Source: Maniola hyperantus
Lineage: Eukaryota; Arthropoda; Insecta; Lepidoptera; Nymphalidae
DNA: 64,000 nt
Direction: 5' to 3'
Assembly (NCBI RefSeq): GCF_902806685.2
Contig: NC_048556.1
Span: 5,208,001 to 5,272,000, forward strand
The notes under the pieces were generated by a model. That model was not told where the DNA came from, ran no database searches, and saw only the letters and a list, made by a program, of their open reading frames with translations. Position 1 is the stretch's first letter; each line of letters opens with the position of its first letter. This document shows positions 1 to 10,875 of this stretch, piece after piece. A program made the position numbers and the translations under genes.

Positions 1-3000
1 TAGATTTTGTCTGTTTCTTGTGTCAGAAGATTATCAACGATGTTCTGTCCATTACTGTGTCCTTTCGGTATACATTCAGTTTCCTACCTGTATACTATCA
101 GATATTCTATCTATGCTCTATCAATATATCTTCTTCTGATGATCGTTGGCTTCTATTAGTGCCAAACCAAAGTACAGTACGCGGCAGAAAATAATGTACA
201 TCGACCGTTAGAAAGAGATTTGTAGTGTTTTGTAGAGCATTGTCTTTGTCGTTGAGACTGACAAAACGTCACATAGGTATGAGTGACAGAGACAACGCTC
301 TACAAAGCCGAAATGTCATTCAAAGGCCGATGTACGTTATTTTCTGCCGCGTACTGTATGTCTGTTATATCGTCCGCCATTTACCCGATATCCGATGCGG
401 CGTAGGTCTAGGTACGTCTAGCGCGTCGGTGCATCGGTCCAGTAGAGGCGCCAGTAGAGCAGGATGCGCTATGCACAAGCCGCGTAAACAAGAAGCCGCG
501 CCTAGACGCGCCGCTACGCACGGGTGTTCTAACACCTGCCAATAAACAGTACATGACAAGCAATGTATTAAAGCCCTTTACACTTAAAAAACCGGCCAAG
601 TGCGAGTCAGACTCGCGCACCGAGGGTTCTGTACAACAGTCGTATTTTGATATTTTGCACGATAAATCAAAAACTATTATGCATAAAAAAAACTGTTTTA
701 GAATGTACAGTTCTTGCAATTCACGAAGGCGAGTGGACTTTACTTGTGGTTACGTCAGATAAACGGGCATTGCGTAAGTGTGCGTGCATGTCGGACCAAT
801 CAGTCGCGAGCAAGCGCTCGTAAACGCACACATTCAGTGATCGTTACTTCTACCGATACGACTAAACACAAGCATGAGCCACTCGCCTTTGTGAATTGCA
901 AGAACTGTACAAGTAAGGCCATTTCATATGATACCACACATGGTATAGTTATCTTAATTTGAAAATTGAAAATAATTATTGTTTTTTTTTTTAAGAATAT
1001 TAGGCATGTTAAATGACTAATATTCCCTTTTTCTCTCCAACTAAGCGTCAGGCTTGTGCTAGGAGTAGGTACGACAATAGTGCAACGGGCGGGTTTTGAA
1101 GTTGAACCGTCGACCTTTCGGTTTCAGTCCACTCCTTTACCGGTTGAGCTATTGAGGCTCTTGAAAAGACAATGACGAATACAACGCATAGAGAATGATT
1201 TTTTTTTTTTTTTTTTTTTTTTTTCTTCCGTTCGGGGAGGAGGAAAATCCTCATGGATGCCTCCGGCATGCCCGACTCCAACACAATGGCCTACGGACTA
1301 AAAACCTCCTCCCCACCTCCGCTCTATCTTTCAGGTAAAACCTTTGCATTGCATCTGAAAGATGGCTGTCTTTACAGTTTAGGCTTTATCTTTTTTCTGC
1401 CTATCCCATTCATCCGAGATTCTTCTTTTAATAATAGCAAGAGAATGATTACTTACAGAGCAAACAGTGTCGATCATATTGAGTGAGGTGTCCGCAACCA
1501 GGTTATGCACAGATGTTCCCAGTTGTTGAGCCAACTCACCTGCCTCCGTCAGTGCGCATACTAGCAGATGTTGACTGAACAAAGTTTCCTGCAAAATATG
1601 TAACTTTTAATATTTGTAACCACGCAATGTATCGCGAACAATGCAATCATAACGCTCCGCAATCAATGACCGCTACTGCCCGCCAAAGCATTATTGTAGG
1701 TACTTAGGGTGAGATCTATAGAGTACACTATGACTTTGCCTAGACTTAGGACAGAGTTAAAACTAGGCAGAGCTATATCTCTCACATAAATCTGTCTCGT
1801 TTTAACTGAATCTTAAGTCTGAACATACTCAAAGTACGCTCTATAGATCTCAGCCTTAGAATCCCTGGTTTCATTTTTTGTAAGCATGAAACACGTGCAG
1901 AATACAGATGCACGTAATGAACAGTAACGAAATGACCACTTGAAAAGCGAAAAGTTGACATTATAGAAGTGACTGGAAGAGATTGGATGTATGCTGCCCA
2001 AAATAAGAAAAAGTGGAAATAGATGGAGGAGGCTATCACCCAGACTTTGGGATCTCGAGAACAGCTGGACCGATTTCGCTAATTCTTTTTTTATAATATT
2101 CCTTGAAGTACATGGATGGTCCTTACGGAGATAAAAATTTAAAGTATTAAAAAAATTAAAGAATAGTCTGTTTGGCGGTACGAAGTTCGCCGGGTCAGCT
2201 AGTTATTAATATTATAAATACAGATATGTAGAGATGTCTTACCTGATTGCAGTCTTTAGCATTCTCTGGGTTGAAGTCTATGCTGTTCATCTGCTTTGCC
2301 ACTATCTGAATGATTTCACGGCACGCGGATGCTTGGGCTTTTTCGCCCAACATTTTACCCAATGTATTTCTTAGAATATAGTTTATACATTTCCTGGAAA
2401 AATATGAAAAAGTTAAGGTACTTTTTTCTTACATAGGTAATTTTATGATTATTATTATGTTTGCCATTCTTTTGCTTTGATTTGACCTATTTTGATGAAG
2501 TTTTCAGTGGCATATACCTAACCGATTTCCCAAAAATAGAAATTTAATTATTTTTATTCAAGTTTTTCGCGTCTCCCGCTTATTAATGAACTACTCAATC
2601 AAACCACGCTCTTTTATCATTTACATATTTAAATCTTCGTTTGTATGTGTTTTTTTAAAGAGCATACTTTTAATAGATTTTAAGCTTGTGTAAAGACGTA
2701 GATAACTTAATAGTACCTTTCAGAAGACTCACTCAGCATTCTGCAAATAGCGACTTTTGACGATAAAATAAAGTGACATTCAACTCGCGTAAAGTTTAAC
2801 GAACGCCTCTCTTTTTATCGCGTATAATCATCTCTTATCTCTATCCCTCACTCTCTTCGATCGAAGGGGAGCGGGTGTCATCGATGGCTCGCGCAGCTGT
2901 AGGTTTATATTATCTCGAGTCACATTTTTTTTTGGTTTCGTGGTTTCGCTAGGGAAAATGCACTTACGCATCCTGCCACAAAAGCGGGTAAGGGGGCATC

Positions 3001-4063
3001 CATAAATTACGTGAGGTGTTTTTTTGAATTTTCTGTCCCTCCCTCGCCCCATGGTGAGATGTCGTGAGATGTTATTAGACCCCCTCCCCCATCCCCCAAT
3101 CTCACGTGAGATTTTTCAAAATGTAGGTTTCTTACGTAAACACGTTGGATTGTTATTATAAAAAGAAAAAAAAATTGCTTCATGCTTTCATTTACGACTA
3201 GTTAAGACTAGTAATCAATATTGCTGAGAGTTATAAGTGTAATAAAAATTTAACAATAGAATACTTAAGTCGTATTAAGATTAAATCTTAAGCATGTACA
3301 ATCTGGATTAAAAGGACCAAAATAGTATAATTTTTTTTGTTTTAATCAGAAAAAAAAATTGCGTGATATTTGTCGAGACCCCCCCTCTCTCCAACGTAAG
3401 ATTAGATGAGATTTGACTCGACCCCTCCCCCACTTAAACATCTCACGTAATTTATGGACGCCCCCTAAGTGGGACTTACTGGCACCCTGGTAAAGGCGAA
3501 AAGACAAGTTACCTGGAATATACAGCGTCGACGTGCGAGCTGGCAGCTTTGGGGTTAGCGACCAGGTCCAATACATGCGTTAGTAGCGTGCTCATGTTGC
3601 GTTCGAGCCACACTCCACCCATATTCTGTACGAACATTACGTACGCCTACAAATAAAAATGCCGTGAGATGTTACGGGACATGGTTCTGTAACCTTGCTG
3701 CGTGGTGGTGCTGCTATGGGTGCATAGTGTTGCACCCAATGCAACTGTAATGTTATGCAAATAGAAAGAAAGAAGAAAGAAAATGCAATTATTTGTTGTT
3801 GGTGTCACAGATAAAACAAAGTACAAATGTAAATTTTCATCTGTGACACCACACCAAATGGGTGTACAGCTCAGCATAATGTCCTGCATCATATGCGTTA
3901 ACACACATAAGATGCAGGACGCTGATTTTCAGCTGTGACCCGGTTGACGCCACAGTTACAAACGTAAATTATAAATATAACACAAAACATACAACAAAAC
4001 ACAATTACAAACACAAACACATTAAAATTAATAATCCATACTAATATTATAAATGCGAAAGTG

Positions 4064-4108
<45 letters not shown>

Positions 4109-7100
4109 GCTAGCTTTTCACGGTTTAACAGTTCAACCGATTTTGACGAAATTTGGTACAGAGGTAGCTTGCAACCCGGGGAAGGACATAGGCTACTTTT
4201 TATCCCGGAAAATTTAAGTTCCCACAGGATTTTTAAAAACCTTAATCCACGCGTACGAATTCGGCATCAGCTAGTCTTTAAATAAATCTAAGAATACAAA
4301 AATAGGTAATTGCCCATCGATTCAGCGACAACCTTCTATCTATTCTTTATAACTTTTATATGTATTCTCTTTATTTATTTTTTTATTCATTATAGGCAAA
4401 CGCTTGACCACAAATACACCTGATGGAAAGTGATGATGTGGCCTAAGATGGGACGCGTTTACCTAGAAGATGCCTATTCACTCTTTGTTTTAAAGATTCT
4501 GTAGTTAATCAAGGTATGTTAATAGAACGGAAGGGAAAAAATCGATACTTACGTTTGTAACACAGACGCGAACTTCTCTATTGACTCCAGAACCAGATTT
4601 TATGATCTCCCCTTTCAGAAATGACGTTCCTCCTCGTAAAAAGGCACCCATCAACAGATTCAAAGCTTCTTCCAGGGATATTACGTTTTTCGGAGGATCT
4701 TTTTTATTTGCCACTGACAAAATAAAAAAAACAATATTTTAACTTTATGTGTCAACTAGCTGACCCGCCCCGGCTTCGCTCGGGTGGAATTTAGAAAATC
4801 GAGCTGTGGTTCGAGGTTGAATTTCCAAAAATTCTGGAACACGTATTTCTTCATTTGTGACCGAAAACCCAAATACCAATTTTCATGCAAATAACTTGAA
4901 AAATGACGGACTTTCATCCCCTATTTAACCCACTTAGGGGTGGAATTTCAAAAATCCTTTCTTAGTGGATACCTACTCTTTACAAAGAACACACCCTCAA
5001 AATTTCATGTCTCTAGGACCAGTGGTTTAGGCTGTGCGTTGATATATAAGTCAGTCAGTCAGTCAGTCAGGACTTTGAATTTTTTATATAGATTTTCATG
5101 ACCAAAGTACGATTTTAGTCCTTATGTTAAAGGTGAAGCGTTATAATGGCGGGTGAGAAGTCATTTTGTACGAACTATACATACTAATATTATAAATGCG
5201 AAAGTGTGTCCGTCTGTCTGCTAGCTTTTAACGGCCCAACAGTTTAACCTATTTTGATGAAATTTGATACAGAGTTAGCTTGCATCCCGGGGAAGGACAT
5301 AGGCTACTTTTTATCCCAGAAAATCAAAGAGTTCCCACAGGATTTTTAAAAAACCTAAATCCACGCCGACGAAGTCGCGGGCATCATCTAGTACTAAATA
5401 AAATGAACCGATAAACATAAATAATTACCTGGTTGCATGCCTATTTTTGTTTTTGTATTGATGTTATTCACTTCGCCAGCTTGTGTGGCTGCTATAAGCG
5501 CGCCTAAAAGTTCTGCTACTGCACACCTGCAAAAGAAAAAGTTTCATAAAATAGTAATTCCTCCGATTTTATCCAAAATTGCCTTGATGACATAGGAAAA
5601 TAAATTAAGATTTTTTCTTAACTTAGTCTGACTGACTGATATATCAACGCACAGCTCAAACTACTGGACGGATCGGGCTGAAAGGCATGCAGATAGCTAT
5701 TATGACGTAGGCATCCGCTAAGAAAGGATTTTTGAAAATTCAACCCCTAAGGGGGTGAAATAGGGGTTTGAAATGAGTGTAGTCCACGCGGGCGAAGTCG
5801 CGAGCATAAGCTAGTATTTTATAAACAAATAGAATATTTTACGCAACACATACGCAGCATACGATTTATTAGACTTCTGCGTATGTTGCGTATATGTGCT
5901 ACGTTCATATGCAGGAAACAATGGGGATGATGAACATGTTAAAATTAAATTATTTCTTAGGAATCATTAAATAGAGTGTCTTCCAAAATTCGTAAAATCC
6001 ACGTCCGACGTTAGTTAAAGTTTACTAGCCATTTCAAATTATCGGTTTTAATTGTAAAAACACAGGCCAAGTGCGAGTCCGGCTCGCGCAACGAGGGTTC
6101 CGTACACAGTCGTATTTTTTCAGCATATTGCACGAAAATTCAAAAACTATATGATACATAAAAATAAATAAAAATCTGTTTTAGAATACACAAGTGAAGC
6201 TGTTTCATATGATACCCAACTTGATATAGTATCTTGCTTCGAAAATTGAAAATACTAATTATTAGTTCATGTCCACAATTAAATTTTTTTTGTGTGATGT
6301 AACCACAAATTCACGGTTTCAGATTTTTCCGCGAATGTCTGCTATAAGACCTACCTACCTGCCAAATTTCATGTTCCTAGGTCAACGGGAAGTACCCTGT
6401 AGGTTTCTTGACAGACAGACAAACAACAAAGTGACCCTATAAGGGTTCCGTTTTTCCTTTTGAGGTACGGAACCCTAAAAGTACATCAAACTACGTTAAA
6501 TGTTTATGACGTCAAAGCTGTCTTTTTATACAAGCTCCCTTACTAAACTAGCGTTTTGACGTTTGATAAAAAGTCGCTGATTTGACTAGTAGTCATCATT
6601 CCTATTCTACTTTTAAGGCTCACCTCAAAGCATAGTCACTGGGATGAGCGGCTCTCAAGCACGCGGCCGCTATAGCGTCCACATCGGCGGGAGATAGTCT
6701 TAGCAGCGGCAACATGTGACGTATTGTGTTGGCCGCGGCCGCGCGCACGGACGTCGCCCTCTCATTGAGAAGGGCCGCGCGAGCCGCTCGCGATACCTCT
6801 CGAAGGGCCGCGCCAGCCGCTGTACCCATTCCGACGCATATCTATTTCCATTTAAATTTGTTTTATATAAGTCCCGCAAATTGCTATTGCGCTGGAACCA
6901 TGTCTAATCAATGTCTCAATCATGTGGATTGAGGTTTTTATGATTCCGTGGGTGGTCTTTTATCTTACGGGACAAAAATAGCCCATGTCTGTGCTCTGTA
7001 CCCAGGACCCGGAATGCAAATAAATAAATAGCAATGCAAACTATCTGAACGAAATTTCTTCAAAATTGGTTAAATAGATAGGCCATGAAAAGCTAACCGA

Positions 7101-9236
7101 CAGACAGTATAGATATGAATAAGACATTTTATATACTTCAAAGTTCATACAAATACCTTGTCAAGAGTAGTCATAATCTCCAGCCGTGTCTGCGACTCGG
7201 CATTCTTCATCGACCTCACGAGAGTGGTCACAGTTTCCTCGTAAGACCTCCCCATCATTCTGCCGAGCTTTTCGTACATGCTCCCCAAGCAGCATATTGC
7301 AGCCCTGAAATATTATAATGACGTAAAATCTACAGTATTACCCCAGAGTACAGATATGATGTCACAGAGATGTTCAGCTGTCAGAGCAATCGTGCGGTAA
7401 ATGTAGAACTAAGAAGCGACCCGAACTGGCCTTACATAATTAGGGCCCTACCGTGAAGGGTCGTCGTCGTTTACTAAGTGGACGCAGCAAAGCATCAGCA
7501 GAAATCGCCGGATTCAAGTGGCGCAAGACTGTGGTGTATATAAGTCGTTACTATAGACATAATATTATGTGCAGCAGTGGACGTCTATTGATGATGATGA
7601 TGTCATTCTTAAAATTTTGGGGGTTATTTGGATGTGGTTTACATAAGTAAGTTAAAAAAATCATCATGATCAACCCATGGCCCAGTCACTACAGAGCATA
7701 GGTCCCTTCTCAGAGTGAGAAGGGTTTTAGCCTTAGTCTACCACGCTGGCCATGTGCGGATTGGTAGACTTCACACACCCTTGAAACATTTTGGAGAACT
7801 CTCAGACATGCAGGTTTTCTCAGGATGTTTTCCTTTACCATTAAAGCAAGTGATACGAAAAGTAAGAGGTGTGTGCCTGGGATTGAATCCTCAAACACGA
7901 TTAGAAGGTGGACATCCTAACCACTAGGCAGTAGACTTACAGTTAAAACAATACACACATTTAATAGTCGTTTTCTATTGCCTTTCCTTTTTGTTTTGAG
8001 TGATTGGAGAAGCATAGGCGTGAGATAGAATGAGTTAAAAGTACAAACAACTTACAATCTAGTTGGCAAATATGAAGGCGAATCATCCTTCACTTTGATT
8101 ATGTCATTGCATTTGTTAACTGTATCAAAGAGTAGAAATGTGTCGCCCACAGAGAACAATGTGGCCAAACACCTTGCAAGTATCCTCCGAGCTGGGGCGC
8201 CAAGATTCTCGCGTAGGAGATTGACCAACTGAGCTACTAACTTCTGTTGGCAGCTTTTGAGATCCGACTGTGAATTATAATAAATAATGGTTATTTATTT
8301 CAAGTTTTCTTTTATCATACGTTTGTTTTTCTATGTAGATATGTGATTTTTGTGCATGATTCCAACTGTTAAAAACAGTTTGAAGTAAAATTGTGATTAG
8401 GTACCTATACTTATACTAGCACAGTGGTTATACCTAAACTATGTCATGTATGAATGTGTCTAAGTATGGTAAATATGTGGTATGAATGAATGGATGAAAT
8501 ATTCTTTATTGTACACTGTTATAAAAAAGATATGCCTTTCTTTTTTAAAGAGTGACACAAAACAGAAATACAATTAGCAGCATTATTGTTTTGATTTGAA
8601 GCAATCTGTACCAGGCAATCAGGTGGTATGACTCATAATAATTGCATTATTTTTCATTCATATGCATAACATACTCAGACTGAAGCCTTATATAATATGT
8701 GTCCTTAAAAGAGCATTCTAAGAAGTTATTGAGCATTAATAATAAGTAATTTGTAATGGTCACGATTGTGGGTCAACAGTTAGTATAGTATCCTATAGGT
8801 TTTTATTCTTTTGACCGGTCTTGACAGACACATCTGACAGACAGACAATGAAGTGATCATAGAAGAGTTCCTTTTTTTCTCAGGAGATATAGAACCCTAA
8901 TACTAGCTATACACACTTGCCTTCACTCAGCGAGCGTGTAGAGCTAGTATAAAAATTAAAAAACTTGCCAAATTATCAAAAACCATTAGAATTAATTTCT
9001 GCTAATGTGGCAGCCCTAGAGCAGGTTTATTTTTCAGGTCAGGCTTTTAAGAGGATCAATAATATTTATTGCAGTTCTCTTGAAAACCATGGTTTTAATT
9101 GTTTAAATACCTTATGTGCTGCAACCAGAACCTTATCTAAGAACCGCAGCCACTCAAATATAAAGTGAGGCTTCTTATCATCTGGCAGTTGTTGCAGGGC
9201 TGTCTCATTTAGTGTTAAAGAATGTGACACTTCCAT
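1..9236 (-). CDS. HEATR5B: HEATR5B, 5' part of gene (ten coding exons, truncated by window edge)
   Basis: HEAT-repeat protein 5B is a very large scaffold that works with the AP-1 clathrin adaptor in endosome-Golgi traffic (family knowledge). Coding exons read on the minus strand: 9236-9111, 8267-8056, 7304-7157, 6841-6624, 5526-5429, 4713-4553, 3646-3513, 2393-2243, 1588-1457, 535-385. All have AG/GT borders and matching phases, giving about 510 residues of a protein usually near 2000. Diagnostic segments are FIFEWLRFLDKVLVAA near residue 30, FLRGG..FLK....GSGVNREVRV in exon 6, and HPCVAARLGAASCLRG in exon 10. The start is the ATG at 9236, just after a likely 3' splice site at 9241-9242. The last exon ends in phase 1, so later exons lie left of base 1. 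Introns hold SINEs, MITEs and Helitron-like repeats. Identity is confident; paralogue HEATR5A is less likely because most insects carry a single HEATR5. Confidence 0.93.
173..358. mobile_element. Palindromic MITE, TACAGTACGCGGC family, copy 1
   Basis: The ends are inverted copies: TACAGTACGCGGCAGAAAAT at the left and its complement at the right. The interior holds a second inverted pair around TAGAGCRTTGTCT. Related copies lie at 28929-29099 and 52335-52519. It is in a HEATR5B intron and has no coding capacity. Confidence 0.75.
588..960 (+). repeat. Dispersed repeat 'CCAAGTGCGAGTCxGxCTCGCGCA', copy interrupted by a MITE
   Basis: It begins with CCGGCCAAGTGCGAGTCAG followed by GAGGGTTCTGTAC, the start of a repeat common in Lepidoptera. 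The better copy at 6063-6478 continues without interruption where this one carries a nested element (705-909). Other copies or fragments are at 42530-42670, 56878-57360 and 62843-62970. Confidence 0.6.
705..909. mobile_element. MITE with about 30-bp inverted ends, nested in a dispersed repeat
   Basis: The left end TACAGTTCTTGCAATTCACG is matched by its complement at 880-909, and the match extends inward to CGAGTGG/CCACTCG. It interrupts the repeat at 588-960. Related sequence occurs at 40127-40420, and a degraded one at 56230-56415. Confidence 0.7.
982..1163 (-). mobile_element. tRNA-derived SINE (family S1)
   Basis: Read on the minus strand it has an A-box-like TAGCTCAACCGG, a box-B-like GGTTCAA, a tRNA-unrelated body (CACTATTGTCGTACCTACTC) and an A-rich tail. 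The same family occurs at 13065-13244 and 51475-51639, with a decayed copy at 17390-17540. Confidence 0.75.
1200..1224. repeat. Poly-T tract
   Basis: A run of about 25 T bases inside a HEATR5B intron, probably the A-tail of a minus-strand retroelement whose body cannot be delimited. Confidence 0.6.
1706..1855. mobile_element. Palindromic MITE, GAGATCTATAGAGYRC family, copy 1
   Basis: The ends are GGTGAGATCTATAGAGTAC and its imperfect complement GCTCTATAGATCTCAGCC. Copies are at 38248-38388, 59722-59850 and 63681-63827. The core contains CACATAAATCTGTCTCGTTT, related to the 43-bp satellite at 39182-39894. Confidence 0.75.
2040..2204 (+). repeat. 3' part of a Helitron-like repeat
   Basis: The segment ends in TTCGCCGGGTCAGCTAGTTA, the terminal pattern shared by Helitron-like repeats in this window (CTAG followed by T). 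The 5' end is not recognisable. Confidence 0.45.
2992..3465. mobile_element. Harbinger-like MITE with TAA target duplication
   Basis: The left end GGGGGCATCCATAAATTACG is matched by CGTAATTTATGGACGCCCCC at the right, flanked by TAA at 2989-2991 and 3466-3468. A 3-bp TWA duplication is characteristic of PIF/Harbinger elements. It is 474 bp, has no transposase frame, and lies in a HEATR5B intron. Confidence 0.75.
3655..3960. other. HEATR5B intron, unclassified sequence with short internal inverted repeats
   Basis: It contains CCTGCATC and GATGCAGG near 3880-3920 and two copies of a GTGTCACAG/CTGTGACAC pair at 3800-3850. It probably derives from a transposon, but no family can be named. Confidence 0.3.
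4034..4281 (+). mobile_element. Helitron-like element, family H1 (Lep1-like)
   Basis: It starts ATACTAATATTATAAATGCG, carries a (GTCT)n microsatellite at 4062-4108, then TGACGAAATTTGGTACAGAG and ends GGCATCAGCTAGTC. The pattern matches the abundant lepidopteran Lep1-type nonautonomous Helitrons: an AT start, a hairpin-like end and CTAG before T. Classification is from memory. Confidence 0.65.
4375..4500 (+). repeat. Fragment of dispersed repeat 'CGCTTGACCACAA'
   Basis: It shares CGCTTGACCACAA, CACCTGATGG and AGATGGGACGCGTTTACCTA with the longer copy at 54340-54830. The family is not identified. Confidence 0.55.
4755..5095 (-). mobile_element. Helitron-like element, family H3, minus orientation
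   Basis: Read on the minus strand it begins with TATAAAAAATTCAAAGTCCT and (TGAC)n and ends in CCGGGGCGGGTCAGCTAGTT. Parts of the same family are at 23155-23570. Confidence 0.6.
5182..5393 (+). mobile_element. Helitron-like element, family H1
   Basis: Starts TACTAATATTATAAATGCGA and ends GTCGCGGGCATCATCTAGTA. It lies in a HEATR5B intron. Confidence 0.65.
5618..5816 (+). mobile_element. Helitron-like element, family H2
   Basis: TCTGACTGACTGATATATCA at the start, GGCATGCAGATAGCTATTAT inside, and GCGAGCATAAGCTAGTA at the end. Family H2 also occurs at 9790-10003, 51258-51645, 57590-57798, 56618-56805 (minus) and 63905-64000. Confidence 0.65.
6063..6478 (+). repeat. Dispersed repeat 'CCAAGTGCGAGTC', fuller copy
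   Basis: It begins AGGCCAAGTGCGAGTCCGGC and ends GGTACGGAACCCTAAAA. GGGTTCCGT near the start and ACGGAACCC at the end form inverted ends, suggesting a nonautonomous DNA element. No coding frame. Confidence 0.6.
7445..7602 (+). mobile_element. RTE-type LINE 3' end fragment
   Basis: ACTAAGTGGACGCAGCAAAG, TTCAAGTGGCGCAAGACTGT and the terminal CAGCAGTGGACGTCTATTGATGATGATG match the degenerate 3' end of RTE-type non-LTR elements seen again at 9330-9480 and, inverted, at 29955-30110. Confidence 0.6.
7659..7933 (-). mobile_element. tRNA-derived SINE (family S2)
   Basis: On the minus strand the head reads CTGCCTAGTGGTTAGGATGT followed by GGATTCAATCCCAGGCACAC, a tRNA-like A box and B box. The body has the GAGAGTTCTCCAAAATGTTT motif and the end has a (GAT)n-type tail. 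Further copies: 15086-15352, 24205-24605, 54870-55135, 60265-60545. Confidence 0.7.
8300..9100. other. HEATR5B intron 1, mostly featureless AT-rich sequence
   Basis: No gene. The piece CTTTTGACCGGTCTTGACAG through CAGGAGATATAGAACCCTAA at 8810-8900 resembles a decayed 3' end of the 'CCAAGTGCGAGTC' repeat. The rest shows nothing recognisable. Confidence 0.35.
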
Positions 9237-9324
9237 GTTTCTGTAAGCAAGTTGAGAAGAAATTATAGTTTATGAGTACTCATTACATGTAGTGTGACAC
9301 GTACCGGGAGGTACAGCGTTGGAA

Positions 9325-9480
9325 GATCTCCCACTAAGTGGACAGACAACATCAGACGAGTTTCAGAGAGCCGCTGGCTTCAGGCGGTGCAAGACCGTGG
9401 CGTGTAGAAAGTCCTACAAGAGACCTATATCCAGCAGTGGTGAGTGGATGTCTATCGGTTGATAATGATGATGATGATAC
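9325..9480 (+). mobile_element. RTE-type LINE 3' end fragment
   Basis: CTAAGTGGACAGACAACATC, GGCTTCAGGCGGTGCAAGAC and CAGCAGTGGTGAGTGGATGT, ending in (GAT)n, give the decayed C-terminal end and tail of an RTE-like element. Confidence 0.65.
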
Positions 9481-9789
9481 ATGTAGTGTGGGATGACCAC
9501 CAGAAATAGAATGATATTTATTTGAATAAACTTTGACAATTGCTTTTGAATCATTGAATCTACCACTGGTTAGGAATGGCCTGGGAAGAAACTTGGCGAT
9601 TGCTCTTTCAAATATTCAATTTACAATATTATTTTTAATTGAATAATTATAAAACCTAAGAACTGAAATCTTATTCTTTTAGTTGAGTTGTGTGTAGAAG
9701 AAGAAAACTCCTACCATTATGTAATTAATGGAAAGGGGTCACAACTATCAGTAATAAGAAATACGACACAGAGAGAGAAGTGTAGGTAC

Positions 9790-10003
9790 TTTCTTATATA
9801 AAAAAGGAAAATTTGACTGACTGATTTATCAACACTCAGCTCAAACCAATGCACAAATCGAGCTGAAATTTGGCATGCAGATAGCTGTTAAAATGTAAAC
9901 TTCTGCTAATAAAGGATTTTTAAAAATTCAACCTCTAAGGTGGTAAAACAAGGGTTTGAAATTTGTGTAGTCCACGCGGACGAAGTCGCGAGCATAAGCT
10001 AGT
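9790..10003 (+). mobile_element. Helitron-like element, family H2
   Basis: Starts with TATATAAAAAAGGAAAATTTGACTGACTG-like sequence and ends GTCGCGAGCATAAGCTAGTT. It lies in the proposed 5' UTR intron of HEATR5B. Confidence 0.65.
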
Positions 10004-10613
10004 TTTCAAATAAAACGAAAGTTAAATGAAATTGATGTTCAAGTAATAAAACCCTTCCGGTGATTTCAGTTCGCTTCGCCGGCCTTCGCTGAAACTTTAA
10101 CTGGGCTAAACCGCACTGTAGCTATTATAATACTACTTTTATTCACTGTAAACAATGGCGTCATGAATGATTCACGAATGGTCGATTTAACGTATTTTAA
10201 AAAGCAGGTTAGGAAGATATGACTGTAATTGTTAAATAAGGCTAAAATTTAGCATATAAACTTTATATTTAATTTAGTTTAGTCGCTAAAAACTATCTAC
10301 ATTTATGCTTAATGTAAAGAGAAAATCCTTGGTAATATTTGTCGAATAAACTTACCGAAAAAATGATTTACAACGTTAGGTATCCTTTGTACAAATCACA
10401 TATTATCATCAACAGTCAACACACAACACAATAAATATCACGGAATTACAGAATTATATATCAATATTTTTACCCAAGAAATTCCTATTATTCCCCAGCA
10501 CCGACCAGAAATAATAGCCATTTCGTAAGTTTTTTTGCAACTCTATGCTGTCAAGTGTCAAGTGTCAATGTCAAATGTCTTTACAACAAAGAGTATATTA
10601 TAATCACTTCGTT

Positions 10614-10805
10614 TTACAATACAAAACTGTGATACAAAACAACGCGGTCAAAACATTTTTTGTCCACTTCCTTTTTACAGTGCGACAAGGCTTCTTCTCC
10701 AAGTGCTTTCTTGGCGCGTGGTGAAAATTGGAACTCAAGTTTCCGACAAGTGTAGCCTTTGTTCTCCAACAGCGCCCGCCTGTCAATGTCATTCAAGTAC
10801 CAAGA
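10614..10805 (-). pseudogene. Possible decayed coding fragment, unidentified
   Basis: The minus strand gives a protein-like stretch containing RRALLENKGYTCRK, SPRAKKALGEEAL and CKKEVDKKC. There is no ATG: the frame opens from GTG-TCT-TGG and an in-frame TAA sits directly upstream. An earlier ATG (CGACAAGGAAGG follows it) would read into that TAA. The pattern fits a pseudogene or an exon whose partners are lost. I do not recognise the family. Confidence 0.3.
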
Positions 10806-10875
10806 CACGGATTACTCGTCTGTGCTGTGACCACTCTGTGACCAAGACAACCTTCCTTGTCGCATGGGTTGGTTT

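Larger units (their letters stand above)
9240..10500 (-). other. Probable 5' UTR intron and noncoding first exon of HEATR5B
   Basis: The sequence before the HEATR5B ATG reads TTACAG|AAACATGG on the minus strand, a good 3' splice site. A matching donor, CG|GTAAG, lies at 10356-10351. A noncoding first exon is therefore likely at roughly 10356-10500. This is inference from splice signals only; the upstream limit is a guess. Confidence 0.4.

Noticed and set aside
408..719. 103-residue minus-strand frame
   Set aside because: Out-of-frame shadow over HEATR5B exon 10 and adjoining intron.
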